This document shows, piece by piece, positions 40,578 to 52,133 of a stretch of DNA of 64,000 nt. Numbering within the stretch: the stretch's first letter is position 1; the number at the start of each line of letters is the position of its first letter. Position numbers and translations under genes: made by a program. This DNA is from Onishia taeanensis. GTDB lineage: Bacteria; Pseudomonadota; Gammaproteobacteria; Pseudomonadales; Halomonadaceae. The notes under the pieces were generated by a model. The model ran no database searches. It was given only the letters and a program-made list of their open reading frames with translations, and had not been told where the DNA came from. The stretch covers positions 186,001-250,000 of the forward strand of contig NZ_QLSX01000001.1 of NCBI RefSeq assembly GCF_003268885.1, read 5' to 3'.

Positions 40578-41036
40578 ATGGGGCATGACATTCAGTTGAA
40601 GCGTATCTATGCCGAACCGGAGGCCGACGACGGCTCACGCGTGCTAGTGGATCGGCTGTGGCCCCGGGGCAAACGGCGGGAAACGCTGGCACTGAGTGAC
40701 TGGTACCGAGATGCCTCCCCTTCCAATGGCCTGCGCCGTGACTGGCACCAGGCCAAGATCAGCCATGGCGTCTTCACCCGCCGCTATCGCTGGGAAATGG
40801 CGGATGCCAAGGACTGCCTGCTGCCGCTGATGCGCTTGGCGCGCCGCGGGCGGCTGACGCTGCTGTCTGCGGCGCGCGACCTTGAACAATCTCACCTGCC
40901 GATCCTGCGCGAGGCGCTGCTGGAAGCACTTGCCAAGGAAGACCGCGAGGCAGACGGCACTGCCCCCAGCTCACCGCCCTGCTATGCGGCCTCGATGGCC
41001 ACCGAGCCTGCAGCCGGCCAACGGCCGGACTCTTGA
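40578..41036 (+). CDS. DUF488 family protein
   Basis: 152 residues with the DUF488 hallmark VLVDRLWPRG and the segments LSDWYRDASPSNGLRRDW and LTLLSAARD. The final about 25 residues are low-complexity. AGGAG precedes ATG 40578. Function unknown. Confidence 0.9.
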   Translation: MGHDIQLKRIYAEPEADDGSRVLVDRLWPRGKRRETLALSDWYRDASPSNGLRRDWHQAKISHGVFTRRYRWEMADAKDCLLPLMRLARRGRLTLLSAARDLEQSHLPILREALLEALAKEDREADGTAPSSPPCYAASMATEPAAGQRPDS

Positions 41037-41136
41037 CCCGACGCCGGCCGACGCTGAAACAACGCCGCGTGAAGCATCTAGCTAGACACCGGCCTGCCTC
41101 TAGCCAGTCGGCTTGCTGGCTGGCACCCTTTCGATC

Positions 41137-41601
41137 ATGACCCGACGCCTGCTGATTGTGGCCCATGCGCCCTCCCCCAATACCCAGCGCCTGCGCGAGG
41201 CGGCCGACCGTGGCGCCCGCCACCCGGATCTCGACGACATCGAGGTGATGGTAAAGGCGCCGCTCGACGCCGGCCCCGACGATATTCGCGCCTGCGACGC
41301 CATCCTGCTCGGCACCACCGAAAACCTCGGCTACATGAGCGGAGCGTTGAAGGACTTCTTCGATCGCAGCTACTACGCCGTGCTCGAGGAAAAGCAGGGC
41401 CTGCCCTGCGCGCTCTACGTGCGTGCCGGCCATGACGGCACCGGCACCCGCCGGGCAGTGGAGTCGATCGTCACCGGGCTGCGCTGGCGGTGGGTGCAGG
41501 ACCCGCTGATCCTGCGGGGTGACTGGCAGGACGCCTTCGCCGACCAGGTGGAAGAACTGGGGCTCTACCTGGCCGCCGGCCTGGATACCGGGATTTGGTG
41601 A
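41137..41601 (+). CDS. flavodoxin family protein
   Basis: 154-residue flavodoxin-like fold. LIVAHAPSPNTQRL is the FMN phosphate loop; DAILLGTTENLGYMSGALKDFFDR is the second flavin loop. A putative NADPH-dependent FMN reductase or redox carrier. ATG 41137 has no strong ribosome site. Independent of its neighbours by spacing. Confidence 0.87.
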   Translation: MTRRLLIVAHAPSPNTQRLREAADRGARHPDLDDIEVMVKAPLDAGPDDIRACDAILLGTTENLGYMSGALKDFFDRSYYAVLEEKQGLPCALYVRAGHDGTGTRRAVESIVTGLRWRWVQDPLILRGDWQDAFADQVEELGLYLAAGLDTGIW

Positions 41602-41748
41602 GCGCCATGAAGCCGTCCTGATCCAGGCGCGCCGGGGGTTCCGACCCCGCCCATGGCCTGGCCAGCAGAAACCAGAACACTGTCACGCGCATGTCACCCT
41701 TCACTGAATAGACTGGAAACCTCACTCCCCAAGACACGACGAGGTTTC

Positions 41749-42345
41749 ATGAAAGTCGCCCTCTCTTCCCTAGTCGCCGCTGGCCTGCTGTTTGCCGCGT
41801 CCGCCCAGGCGCAGCAGAACGTCTTCGACTATCCGCAAACCGATGACGCGCCGGCCAGCTTCAACGTGGTCAACGAGATCCCCGCCGGGAGTTTCACCAA
41901 GTACGAGATCAATGCCGAGCACGGTCAGTTGATTGTTGATCGTTACGTCTCGATGCCGGTGCGCTACCCCGCCAACTATGGGTCCATCACCAGTTCGGCA
42001 GGTGGCGATGGCGACCCGCTGGACGCGCTCGTACTGACCCGCGACAGCATCTATCCCGGCGCGGTGATCACGGTCAGGGCCATCGGCGTGCTGCGCATGG
42101 TCGACGACGGCGAGGCCGACGACAAGATCATTGCCGTGCCTACCAACGATGTGGACCCTACCTACGCCGACGTCATGGCGATCGAGGATCTGCCCAAGAT
42201 GCAGGCCGAGCGCATCAACGCGTTCTTCCGCGTTTACAAGGACTTGCCGGATGGTGGCGACATCGAGCTGAACGGCTTCGGCGATGCCAGCGAAGCGCGC
42301 GACATCCTGACCCAGGCCTTCGACGCCTATCAGGCACAGCCGTAA
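41749..42345 (+). CDS. inorganic diphosphatase, class I, with export signal
   Basis: 198 residues. ATG 41749 (GAGG upstream) gives a clear Sec signal peptide of about 21 residues ending AQAQ. The mature part is class I pyrophosphatase: EIPAGSFTKYEIN, YPANYGSI, DGDPLDAL, DDGEADDKIIAVP and YKDL, so all metal- and phosphate-binding residues are present. Class I enzymes are normally cytoplasmic and essential; an exported copy probably hydrolyses periplasmic PPi, and a separate cytoplasmic ppa would be expected elsewhere. Terminator at 42384. Confidence 0.93.
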   Translation: MKVALSSLVAAGLLFAASAQAQQNVFDYPQTDDAPASFNVVNEIPAGSFTKYEINAEHGQLIVDRYVSMPVRYPANYGSITSSAGGDGDPLDALVLTRDSIYPGAVITVRAIGVLRMVDDGEADDKIIAVPTNDVDPTYADVMAIEDLPKMQAERINAFFRVYKDLPDGGDIELNGFGDASEARDILTQAFDAYQAQP

Positions 42346-42383
42346 CGAGCACTGCAGTAACGAACACAGTACCCCGTAACGCA

Positions 42384-42407
42384 AACGGCGCCCCGAGGGG
42401 CGCCGTT
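42384..42407 (+). terminator. terminator hairpin after the pyrophosphatase gene
   Basis: Perfect 11-bp stem AACGGCGCCCC/GGGGCGCCGTT with a GA loop, followed by ATTGCTTCT. It lies between the convergent pyrophosphatase and fadA genes and may serve both, though neither strand has a long T-run. Confidence 0.75.
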
Positions 42408-42438
42408 ATTGCTTCTACTGCAACCATCTAGCGGGTCG

Positions 42439-45822
<3,384 letters not shown>

Positions 45823-45869
45823 CCATTCATCTCCAAACAGGGTTGGATGCCGGTGCCCGGCCGCGCATT

Positions 45870-45883
45870 CATACGGCCGTTTG
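45870..45883. promoter_or_regulatory. candidate PsrA/FadR-like operator upstream of fadBA
   Basis: On the minus strand CAAACGGCCGTATG: half-sites CAAAC and GTATG around a 4-bp spacer, one mismatch from the PsrA pattern CAAAC-N4-GTTTG known for pseudomonad fadBA. Located 48-61 bp upstream of the fadB start. Motif-based only. Confidence 0.4.
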
Positions 45884-45932
45884 ATTATGGATCAGCTTGC
45901 GCCAGCCACCGCGAAGCGTCAAGTCCCACGGT

Positions 45933-46036
45933 CTTAGCGAAAGGTACTAATTAAAGGGCTTAGCTATAGGTACTGGTTAGAGGTGCTGGTTAACCGTATT
46001 GAATACAGGTGTTAGTGATAGGAGCCTAGCTGAAGC
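45933..46036. repeat. decayed tandem array of about 13-bp units upstream of fadB
   Basis: Eight units of 12-14 bp such as CTTAGCGAAAGGTA, CTTAGCTATAGGTA, CTGGTTAGAGGTG and TTGAATACAGGTG. A further purine-rich, weakly repetitive stretch of about 17-bp spacing continues to about 46125. Together with the hairpin at 46162 this accounts for the 440-bp fadB-ppc gap. Confidence 0.65.
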
Positions 46037-46161
46037 GCGAGACCCGTTCAGAGAAGGGCCTAGTCAGAAAGGAGGCGAGCCAGGAAAGCCGATAAGCCCA
46101 GAAAGCCAGGGAAAAAGGAAGGCATGAAAAATATGTCGCGCTGGCGAAGACTCTTCCAGAC

Positions 46162-46197
46162 CGCCCGACGATGCGAACCCATTCGCATCGTCGGGCG
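46162..46197. terminator. 16-bp perfect hairpin downstream of ppc
   Basis: CGCCCGACGATGCGAA and TTCGCATCGTCGGGCG flank a CCCA loop. It is 64 bp beyond the ppc stop codon. It lacks a T-run on either strand, so it may be a terminator, an mRNA 3'-end stabiliser or a protein-binding palindrome. Confidence 0.6.
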
Positions 46198-46260
46198 TAC
46201 CACGGCGCCAGTTGAACCCTCAACCGAGCGCCCACTGGCCGGGGCATAGCCCGTCGGGCA

Positions 46261-48909
46261 TTAACCCGTGTTACGCAGCCCCGCGGAAATGCCCGCCATG
46301 GTCACCATCAGGGCGCGGGTCAGCGCCGGACTGATGGCGCCATCAGCATCCCGGTTACGCTGCAAAAGCTCGGCCTGGAGGCCATGCAGCGGGTCGATAT
46401 AGGGATTGCGCACCTCGATGGCCTGGTGAATCAGCGGCGTGTTCTCCAGAAGCTCCTGCTGGTCGAGGATATCGAGCAACGCCGCCTGCAGCTTGGTGAA
46501 GCGCCCGCGAAGCTCACCGCCCAGTTCCAGCAGTCCCGGCTCGTCGACCAGGCGCCGCTCGTAGTAGGCGGCGATGTCGATATCGGCCTTGGCGGACAGC
46601 ATCTCCAGCATGTCCAGATAAGTGCCGAAGAAGGGCCAGCGGCTGCGCATTTCCTGCAATCGCTCGAGGCCCCCGGGCTCGGCCAGGCGCTGGGCGAAGG
46701 CCTCGCCGCTGCCTAACCAGGCCGGCAGCATCAGGCGGGTCTGGGTCCAGGCGAAGATCCAGGGGATAGCACGCAGGGTCTCGACGCCACCGTCCTGGCG
46801 GCGCTTGGTGGGTCGCGAACCCAGCGGCAGGCGTCCCAAGGACCCTTCCGGCGTCACCGCGCGGAAATAGGGCACGAAATCCGGGTTCTCGCGCACCACG
46901 CCCACATAGGCCTTGTGCGCCACCGCGGCGAGGTGATCCATCTCCTCCCGCCAGGCCGGCTCGGGGGCCGGCGGCGGCAGCAACGTCGCTTCCAGCACCG
47001 CGCAGGCATAGATCTCCATCGAGCGCAGGGCAATGTCCGGCTGACCGAACTTGAAGCGGATCATCTCCCCCTGCTCGGTGACCCTGAGGCTGCCGTTCAC
47101 CGAGCCCGGCGGCTGGGAAAGAATTGCCGCATGCGCCGGGCCGCCCCCGCGACCCACGGTGCCGCCACGACCATGGAACAGCGTCAGATCCACCCCATGG
47201 CGCTTGCAGACCTCGACCAGGGTCTCCTGCGCCCGGTACTGGGCCCAGGCGGCGGCCAGCTGGCCGGCGTCCTTGGCCGAGTCGGAGTAGCCGATCATCA
47301 CTTCCTGCTCGTCGCCGGCCAGGCGACGATAGCCCGGCAGCGCCAGCAGCCGGTCGATGACGTCGCCGGCCCGGTTCAGGTCATCCAGGGTCTCGAACAG
47401 CGGCGCGATGGGCAGCGCCACGTCGCCGCCGACCTCCTTCATCAACAGCGCCACCGCCAACACGTCAGACGGCTGGCCGGCCATGGAAATGATGTAGGTG
47501 CCGAGTGCCTCGCGCTGCTCGGAGGCGATCACTCGGAAGGTATCGATAACTTCGCGGGTCTCGCCGGAGCATTCCCAGCGACGCGGAATCAGCGGGCGAC
47601 GGGAGGTGAGCTCGCCGAGCAGGAAATCCTGGCGCTTCTCCTCATCCCAGTCCTGGTAGTGGCCAAGGCCCAGATAGTCGGTCAGCTCGTCGAATACCTG
47701 GGTATGGCGCGACGATTCCTGGCGCAGGTCGAGCTTGGTCAGGGTGACGCCGAATACGGCGACACGGCGCAGGGTGTCGAGCAGTACGCCGTTGGCGATG
47801 GTATCCAGGCCGACATCGCACAGCGAGCGGTAGCAGGACAGCAGCGGCGCATAGAGCTGGTCACGGTGCTCGATGATCGGCCCGCCTTCGTGGGGCTCGC
47901 CGTCGAGGCCGGCCTTGGCCCAGTCGCGGGTGGCCTCGACCTTGGTGGTGAGGCGCTTGAGCAGTTCCCGATAGGGTTCCGTGGCATCACCGACCTCGGC
48001 GCGCAGGGCACTGTTAGCTTTCCACATCGACAGCTCGGCCTTGAGCTGGTCGAGATCGCGCAGGTACAGATCCGCGGCCATCCAGCGGCCCAGCAGCAGG
48101 ACCTCACGGGTGACCTTGGCGGTCACGTTGGGATTGCCGTCGCGGTCGCCACCCATCCAGGAGGCGAAGCGCAGCGGCGCGGCATCCAGCGGCAGACGCT
48201 CGCCGGCGGCGTCGAGCAACAGGCTGTCGAGGTCGCGATGGAAATCGGGCACCGCCTGCCACAGCGAGTTCTCGATCACCGCGAAGCCCCACTTGGCCTC
48301 ATCGACCGGAGTAGGACGCTCGTGGCGGATCTCGTCGGTATGCCAGGCCTGGCTGATCAGCTCTTCCAGCCGGCCATGGACCCGGGTCAGTTTCTCGGGG
48401 GAGTCGACGGTCGACTCGAGCCCAGTCAGGCAGTCATCGATAGCGTCGTATTTCTGGATCAGGGTGCGGCGAATGACCTCGGTGGGATGGGCGGTCAGCA
48501 CCAGCTCGACCCGCATGCTGGCCAGCGACTCGACCAGCTCGCGAGGCGAATGACCGGCCTTGCGCGCCCGGGCGATCAGGTCGCCAAGTTCGGGCTGGAA
48601 GCCCGGCTTGTAGTCCTCGACGCGACGGAAGCGCGCCCGGTAGTGCTGTTCGGCGATGTTGGCGAGGTTGAGGAACTGGTTGAAGGCCCGGGTGACCGGT
48701 AAGAGGTCGCGATCCGGCAGCCGACGCAGGTACTCGATCAGCTCACGGCGCCCTTCGGGATCGCCCTGCCGGCCGCGCTTGGCCAGGCCACGGATGGACT
48801 CGATCTTGTCGACGAAGCCCTCACCCAGGTCATCGGCGATGGTTCGCCCCAGGCTATCGCCCAGCACGCGAACATTGTCTCGCAAAGATTCATGCAGATC
48901 GCTGCTCAC
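46261..48909 (-). CDS. ppc: phosphoenolpyruvate carboxylase
   Basis: About 882 residues. It carboxylates PEP to oxaloacetate to refill the TCA cycle. Signatures VLTAHPTEVIRRT (catalytic His) and FHGRGGTVGRGGGP are intact, and the C-terminus ends GLRNTG as usual. Start: an ATG at 48915 directly abuts the AGGAGGG Shine-Dalgarno, whereas GTG 48909 lies 6 nt after it, so GTG 48909 is the better start. Apparently monocistronic. Confidence 0.97.
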   Translation of the reverse strand: MSSDLHESLRDNVRVLGDSLGRTIADDLGEGFVDKIESIRGLAKRGRQGDPEGRRELIEYLRRLPDRDLLPVTRAFNQFLNLANIAEQHYRARFRRVEDYKPGFQPELGDLIARARKAGHSPRELVESLASMRVELVLTAHPTEVIRRTLIQKYDAIDDCLTGLESTVDSPEKLTRVHGRLEELISQAWHTDEIRHERPTPVDEAKWGFAVIENSLWQAVPDFHRDLDSLLLDAAGERLPLDAAPLRFASWMGGDRDGNPNVTAKVTREVLLLGRWMAADLYLRDLDQLKAELSMWKANSALRAEVGDATEPYRELLKRLTTKVEATRDWAKAGLDGEPHEGGPIIEHRDQLYAPLLSCYRSLCDVGLDTIANGVLLDTLRRVAVFGVTLTKLDLRQESSRHTQVFDELTDYLGLGHYQDWDEEKRQDFLLGELTSRRPLIPRRWECSGETREVIDTFRVIASEQREALGTYIISMAGQPSDVLAVALLMKEVGGDVALPIAPLFETLDDLNRAGDVIDRLLALPGYRRLAGDEQEVMIGYSDSAKDAGQLAAAWAQYRAQETLVEVCKRHGVDLTLFHGRGGTVGRGGGPAHAAILSQPPGSVNGSLRVTEQGEMIRFKFGQPDIALRSMEIYACAVLEATLLPPPAPEPAWREEMDHLAAVAHKAYVGVVRENPDFVPYFRAVTPEGSLGRLPLGSRPTKRRQDGGVETLRAIPWIFAWTQTRLMLPAWLGSGEAFAQRLAEPGGLERLQEMRSRWPFFGTYLDMLEMLSAKADIDIAAYYERRLVDEPGLLELGGELRGRFTKLQAALLDILDQQELLENTPLIHQAIEVRNPYIDPLHGLQAELLQRNRDADGAISPALTRALMVTMAGISAGLRNTG

Positions 48910-48996
48910 AGACATCCCTCCTGTCGGCTATTGGAATTGTTGACCCGCTACTGCAATGTGGCGAGGCCGTGCCGAACCTGTTGATTTGCCAACTGA

Positions 48997-49851
48997 TCAG
49001 CTCGGCGTCTCGCCTTGTTTTTCACGCGCCTTGGCGTCCTGCCAGTGCGTTTCCATGTCCTCGAGTGCGGTCTGCCCGGGCGCCTTGCCCTCGGCGAGCA
49101 GGGCCGACTCCACGTGACGAAAACGCCGCTCGAACTTGGCGTTGGTGCCGCGCAGGCGTTGCTCGGGATCGGTCTTGAGGGTCCGTGCGAGATTGACCAC
49201 CGCGAACAGCAGATCGCCGACTTCCTCGCCGGCATGCTCGTGATCGCCCGCGGCCAGCGCCTCCTCGACCTCGTCGAGTTCCTCGCGGATCTTGTCCAGC
49301 ACGCCGCGATGATCGGGCCAGTCGAAACCGACCCGCGCGGCACGCTTGGAGAGTTTGGCGGCCCGGGACAGCGCCGGCAGGCTGCGCGGCACGTCATCGA
49401 GCACCGAAACGGCCTTGGCATCATGACGTGCTCGCTCGGCGCGCTCCTCGGCCTTGAGGGCCTCCCAGCGGGAATGCACCTGCCGGGTCTCGACCTCGGC
49501 GGCACGCTCGCCGTCGCGGCGCGAACTCAGGGTGCCGTCGGGAAAGACATGGGGATGGCGGCGCAGCATCTTGGCGGTCAGCACATGCACCACGTCATGA
49601 AAGTCGAACCGCCCTTCTTCATCGCCAAACTGGCTGTAATAGACCACCTGGAACAACAGATCGCCAAGCTCTCCGGGCAGTTCATCGAAGGCGCGGCGCT
49701 CGATGGCGTCGGCGACCTCATAGGCTTCCTCGAGGGTGTGCGGCACGATCGTGTCCCAGTCCTGCTTGAGATCCCAGGGGCAGCCCTGATCGGCATCGCG
49801 CAGCACCGACATCAGCGTCAGCAGGTCATCGAGGCTGTGGCGCTCGCTCAT
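48997..49851 (-). CDS. mazG: nucleoside triphosphate pyrophosphohydrolase MazG
   Basis: 284 residues with two MazG domains. The N-terminal copy has EEAYEVADAIE and ELGDLLFQVVYY; the second has REELDEVEEAL and EVGDLLFAVVNLAR, the EExxD metal motifs. It hydrolyses NTPs to NMPs and affects (p)ppGpp-dependent survival. Start ATG overlaps the relA stop (ATGA), so the two are translationally coupled, matching E. coli relA-mazG proximity. Confidence 0.95.
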   Translation of the reverse strand: MSERHSLDDLLTLMSVLRDADQGCPWDLKQDWDTIVPHTLEEAYEVADAIERRAFDELPGELGDLLFQVVYYSQFGDEEGRFDFHDVVHVLTAKMLRRHPHVFPDGTLSSRRDGERAAEVETRQVHSRWEALKAEERAERARHDAKAVSVLDDVPRSLPALSRAAKLSKRAARVGFDWPDHRGVLDKIREELDEVEEALAAGDHEHAGEEVGDLLFAVVNLARTLKTDPEQRLRGTNAKFERRFRHVESALLAEGKAPGQTALEDMETHWQDAKAREKQGETPS

Positions 49852-52127
49852 GAGCGCCCTCCCTTACCGCGAGCCTTGCCCTTGCCGCCGCTTCTCAGTC
49901 GCTTGACGTCGAGCACGTTGGAGAGCTGCTGGATGCGCGAGAACAGCCGCCCCAGGGTCTCCAGGCCATCGACTTCGAGGGTGATGGTCATCTTGGCCAG
50001 GCCCTCGATCTCATCGGTCTGGGTGTTCACGGAGAGCACGTTGACCTTGTCGTTGCCCAGTACGCCGGTGACGTCGCGCAAGAGGCCCGAGCGGTCCCAG
50101 GCTTCGATCTCGATATCCACCGGATAGCGGGTCGCGGCCCGTTCGCCCCACTCGACCTCGATGATGCGCTTGGGCTCGTCCAGGCGCAGCTGAAGAATGT
50201 TGGGGCAGTCCTGGCGGTGCACGGTGACGCCGCGGCCCTGGGTGATGAACCCCACGATATGTTCGCCGGGCACCGGATGACAGCAGTTAGCCATGCTGGT
50301 CTTGAGATTGCCGACCCCCAACACGGTGATGCCCTGATCGCCGGCGGCCGGCTTCTCGCGGCGCGGCTTGGCCAGCAGCCGGTCGAGCTGCTCCTGGTCA
50401 TCGTGCTCGCCGAACAGCTGCTGGGCCTGATGCAGCACCTGGCCAATGCGCAGGTCGCCGGCGCCGATGGCGGCATACATGTCCTCGGGCGTGGTGTAGT
50501 TGACCTTCTGCGCCAGGGTGGTGAGATCGATATCCTCGACGTCGAGGCGCTTCATCTCCTTGTCGAAGAGCGCCTTGCCCTCCTCCAGGTTCTGGCCGCG
50601 CGCCTGCTGCTTGAACCAGGCCTGAATCTTGGCCCGGGCCCGGGAGGTGCGTACGAAGCCCACGGACGGGTTGAGCCAGTCGCGGCTGGGCCCACCCTTG
50701 GTAGCAGTCAGTATCTCGACCTGCTGGCCGGTCTTGAGTTCGTAGGTCAGCGGTACGATGCGGCCGTTGACCTTGGCGCCGCGACAGCGATGGCCAATCT
50801 CGGTGTGGACCCGGTAGGCGAAATCGATCGGCGTGGCGACCCTCGGCAGGTCGATCACGTGCCCGTCGGGGGTAAAGACGTAGATGCGATCCGGCGCCAC
50901 ATCGCTCGAGAGCCCTTCGCGCAGGTCGCCGAAGCCGCCGACTTCCTCCTGCCACTCGAGCACCTGACGCAGCCAGGCAATCTTGTCTTCGTAGCTGCGG
51001 CTCTTGGCCTTGGTGTCGTGGCCTTTGTAGCGCCAGTGGGCACAGACGCCGAGCTCCGCTTCCTCGTGCATGGCGAAGGTGCGGATCTGAATCTCGAGCA
51101 CCTTGTTCTCGGGGCCGAACACGGCGGTATGCAGCGACTGGTAGCCGTTCTTCTTGGGGTTGGCGATGTAGTCGTCGAACTCGTTGGGCACGTGGTGCCA
51201 GCGAGAATGCACGATGCCGAGCACCGTGTAGCAGTCGGCCACCCGGGGCACCAGGATGCGCACGGCGCGCACGTCGTAGACCTGGGAGAAATCGATGTGC
51301 TTGCGCTGCATCTTCCGCCAGATCGAATAGATGTGCTTGGCACGGCCATCGACGTCGTACTCGTGGATGTTCTGCGCTTCCAGCAGCTCCTTGAGTGTAC
51401 CCACGACATCGTTGATATAGCTTGTGCGGTCGAGACGCTTCTCGGCCAGCTGCTTGGCGATCGACTTGTACTCGGCCTCGTGGAGGTAGCGAAAGGACAG
51501 ATCCTCGAGCTCCCACTTGAGATGGCCGATGCCCAGCCGATGCGCCAGCGGGGCATAGATATCGAACACCTCGCGAGCCACCCGCAGGCGCTTGTCGCGG
51601 GTGGTCTCCTTGACCTGACGCAGGGCGCAGGTGCGCTCGGCGATCTTGATCAACGCGACCCGCACGTCGTCGATCATGGTCACCAGCATGCGCCGCAGGT
51701 TGTCCTGCTGGCTGTACTGGGACATGTCCTGACTGGGCAGGGCCTGATGGCTGATCGCCGCCATGTGCAGCACGCCTTCGATCAGGGTGGCGACTTCCTG
51801 GCCGAAGCGCTTCTCGACGGCCTCGACCGAGATCAGCTTGACGCGCACCGAGCGATACAGCACGGCCGCTTCCAGAGCGGTCTGATCGAGCTTGAGTTCG
51901 CCGAGGATATCGGCCATTTCAAGGCCCATGCGATAGCTCGACCCGTTGCCAAGCCCAAACTGCTGCGCCTGGCTGGCCTCGTTGGCAAGGCTGCGCACCA
52001 ATTCACAGGCTTCACGCATCCGCTCTGGGTCGGTCAGCACGGATTCCTCGCCGAGGCGAGCCAGCCATTGGTCGAGGTCCACCGCGCCGTCGTCGGTCAA
52101 CGGCTGGTCATCACGCACCTTTACCAT
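49848..52127 (-). CDS. relA: GTP pyrophosphokinase RelA (stringent response synthetase)
   Basis: 759 residues (E. coli 744). The N-terminal pseudo-hydrolase region lacks the HDxxED motif of active SpoT (VLHMAAISHQALP instead), so it is RelA rather than SpoT. It is followed by the synthetase domain (YDVRAVRILV, ANPKKNGYQSLH), TGS (IYVFTPDGHVIDLP), zinc-finger (NCCHPVPGEHIVGF) and ACT domains. The Shine-Dalgarno AAAGGAG lies in the last codons of rlmD. Part of cysM-rlmD-relA-mazG. Confidence 0.96.
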   Translation of the reverse strand: MVKVRDDQPLTDDGAVDLDQWLARLGEESVLTDPERMREACELVRSLANEASQAQQFGLGNGSSYRMGLEMADILGELKLDQTALEAAVLYRSVRVKLISVEAVEKRFGQEVATLIEGVLHMAAISHQALPSQDMSQYSQQDNLRRMLVTMIDDVRVALIKIAERTCALRQVKETTRDKRLRVAREVFDIYAPLAHRLGIGHLKWELEDLSFRYLHEAEYKSIAKQLAEKRLDRTSYINDVVGTLKELLEAQNIHEYDVDGRAKHIYSIWRKMQRKHIDFSQVYDVRAVRILVPRVADCYTVLGIVHSRWHHVPNEFDDYIANPKKNGYQSLHTAVFGPENKVLEIQIRTFAMHEEAELGVCAHWRYKGHDTKAKSRSYEDKIAWLRQVLEWQEEVGGFGDLREGLSSDVAPDRIYVFTPDGHVIDLPRVATPIDFAYRVHTEIGHRCRGAKVNGRIVPLTYELKTGQQVEILTATKGGPSRDWLNPSVGFVRTSRARAKIQAWFKQQARGQNLEEGKALFDKEMKRLDVEDIDLTTLAQKVNYTTPEDMYAAIGAGDLRIGQVLHQAQQLFGEHDDQEQLDRLLAKPRREKPAAGDQGITVLGVGNLKTSMANCCHPVPGEHIVGFITQGRGVTVHRQDCPNILQLRLDEPKRIIEVEWGERAATRYPVDIEIEAWDRSGLLRDVTGVLGNDKVNVLSVNTQTDEIEGLAKMTITLEVDGLETLGRLFSRIQQLSNVLDVKRLRSGGKGKARGKGGRS

Positions 52128-52133
52128 GGTGCT

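Noticed and set aside
46915-48702. 595-codon open frame on the plus strand
   Set aside because: Antisense to ppc; His/Gln-rich composition typical of shadow frames in GC-rich genomes.
49848-52127. Bifunctional SpoT
   Set aside because: The HD hydrolase motif is absent and the gene neighbours are those of relA.
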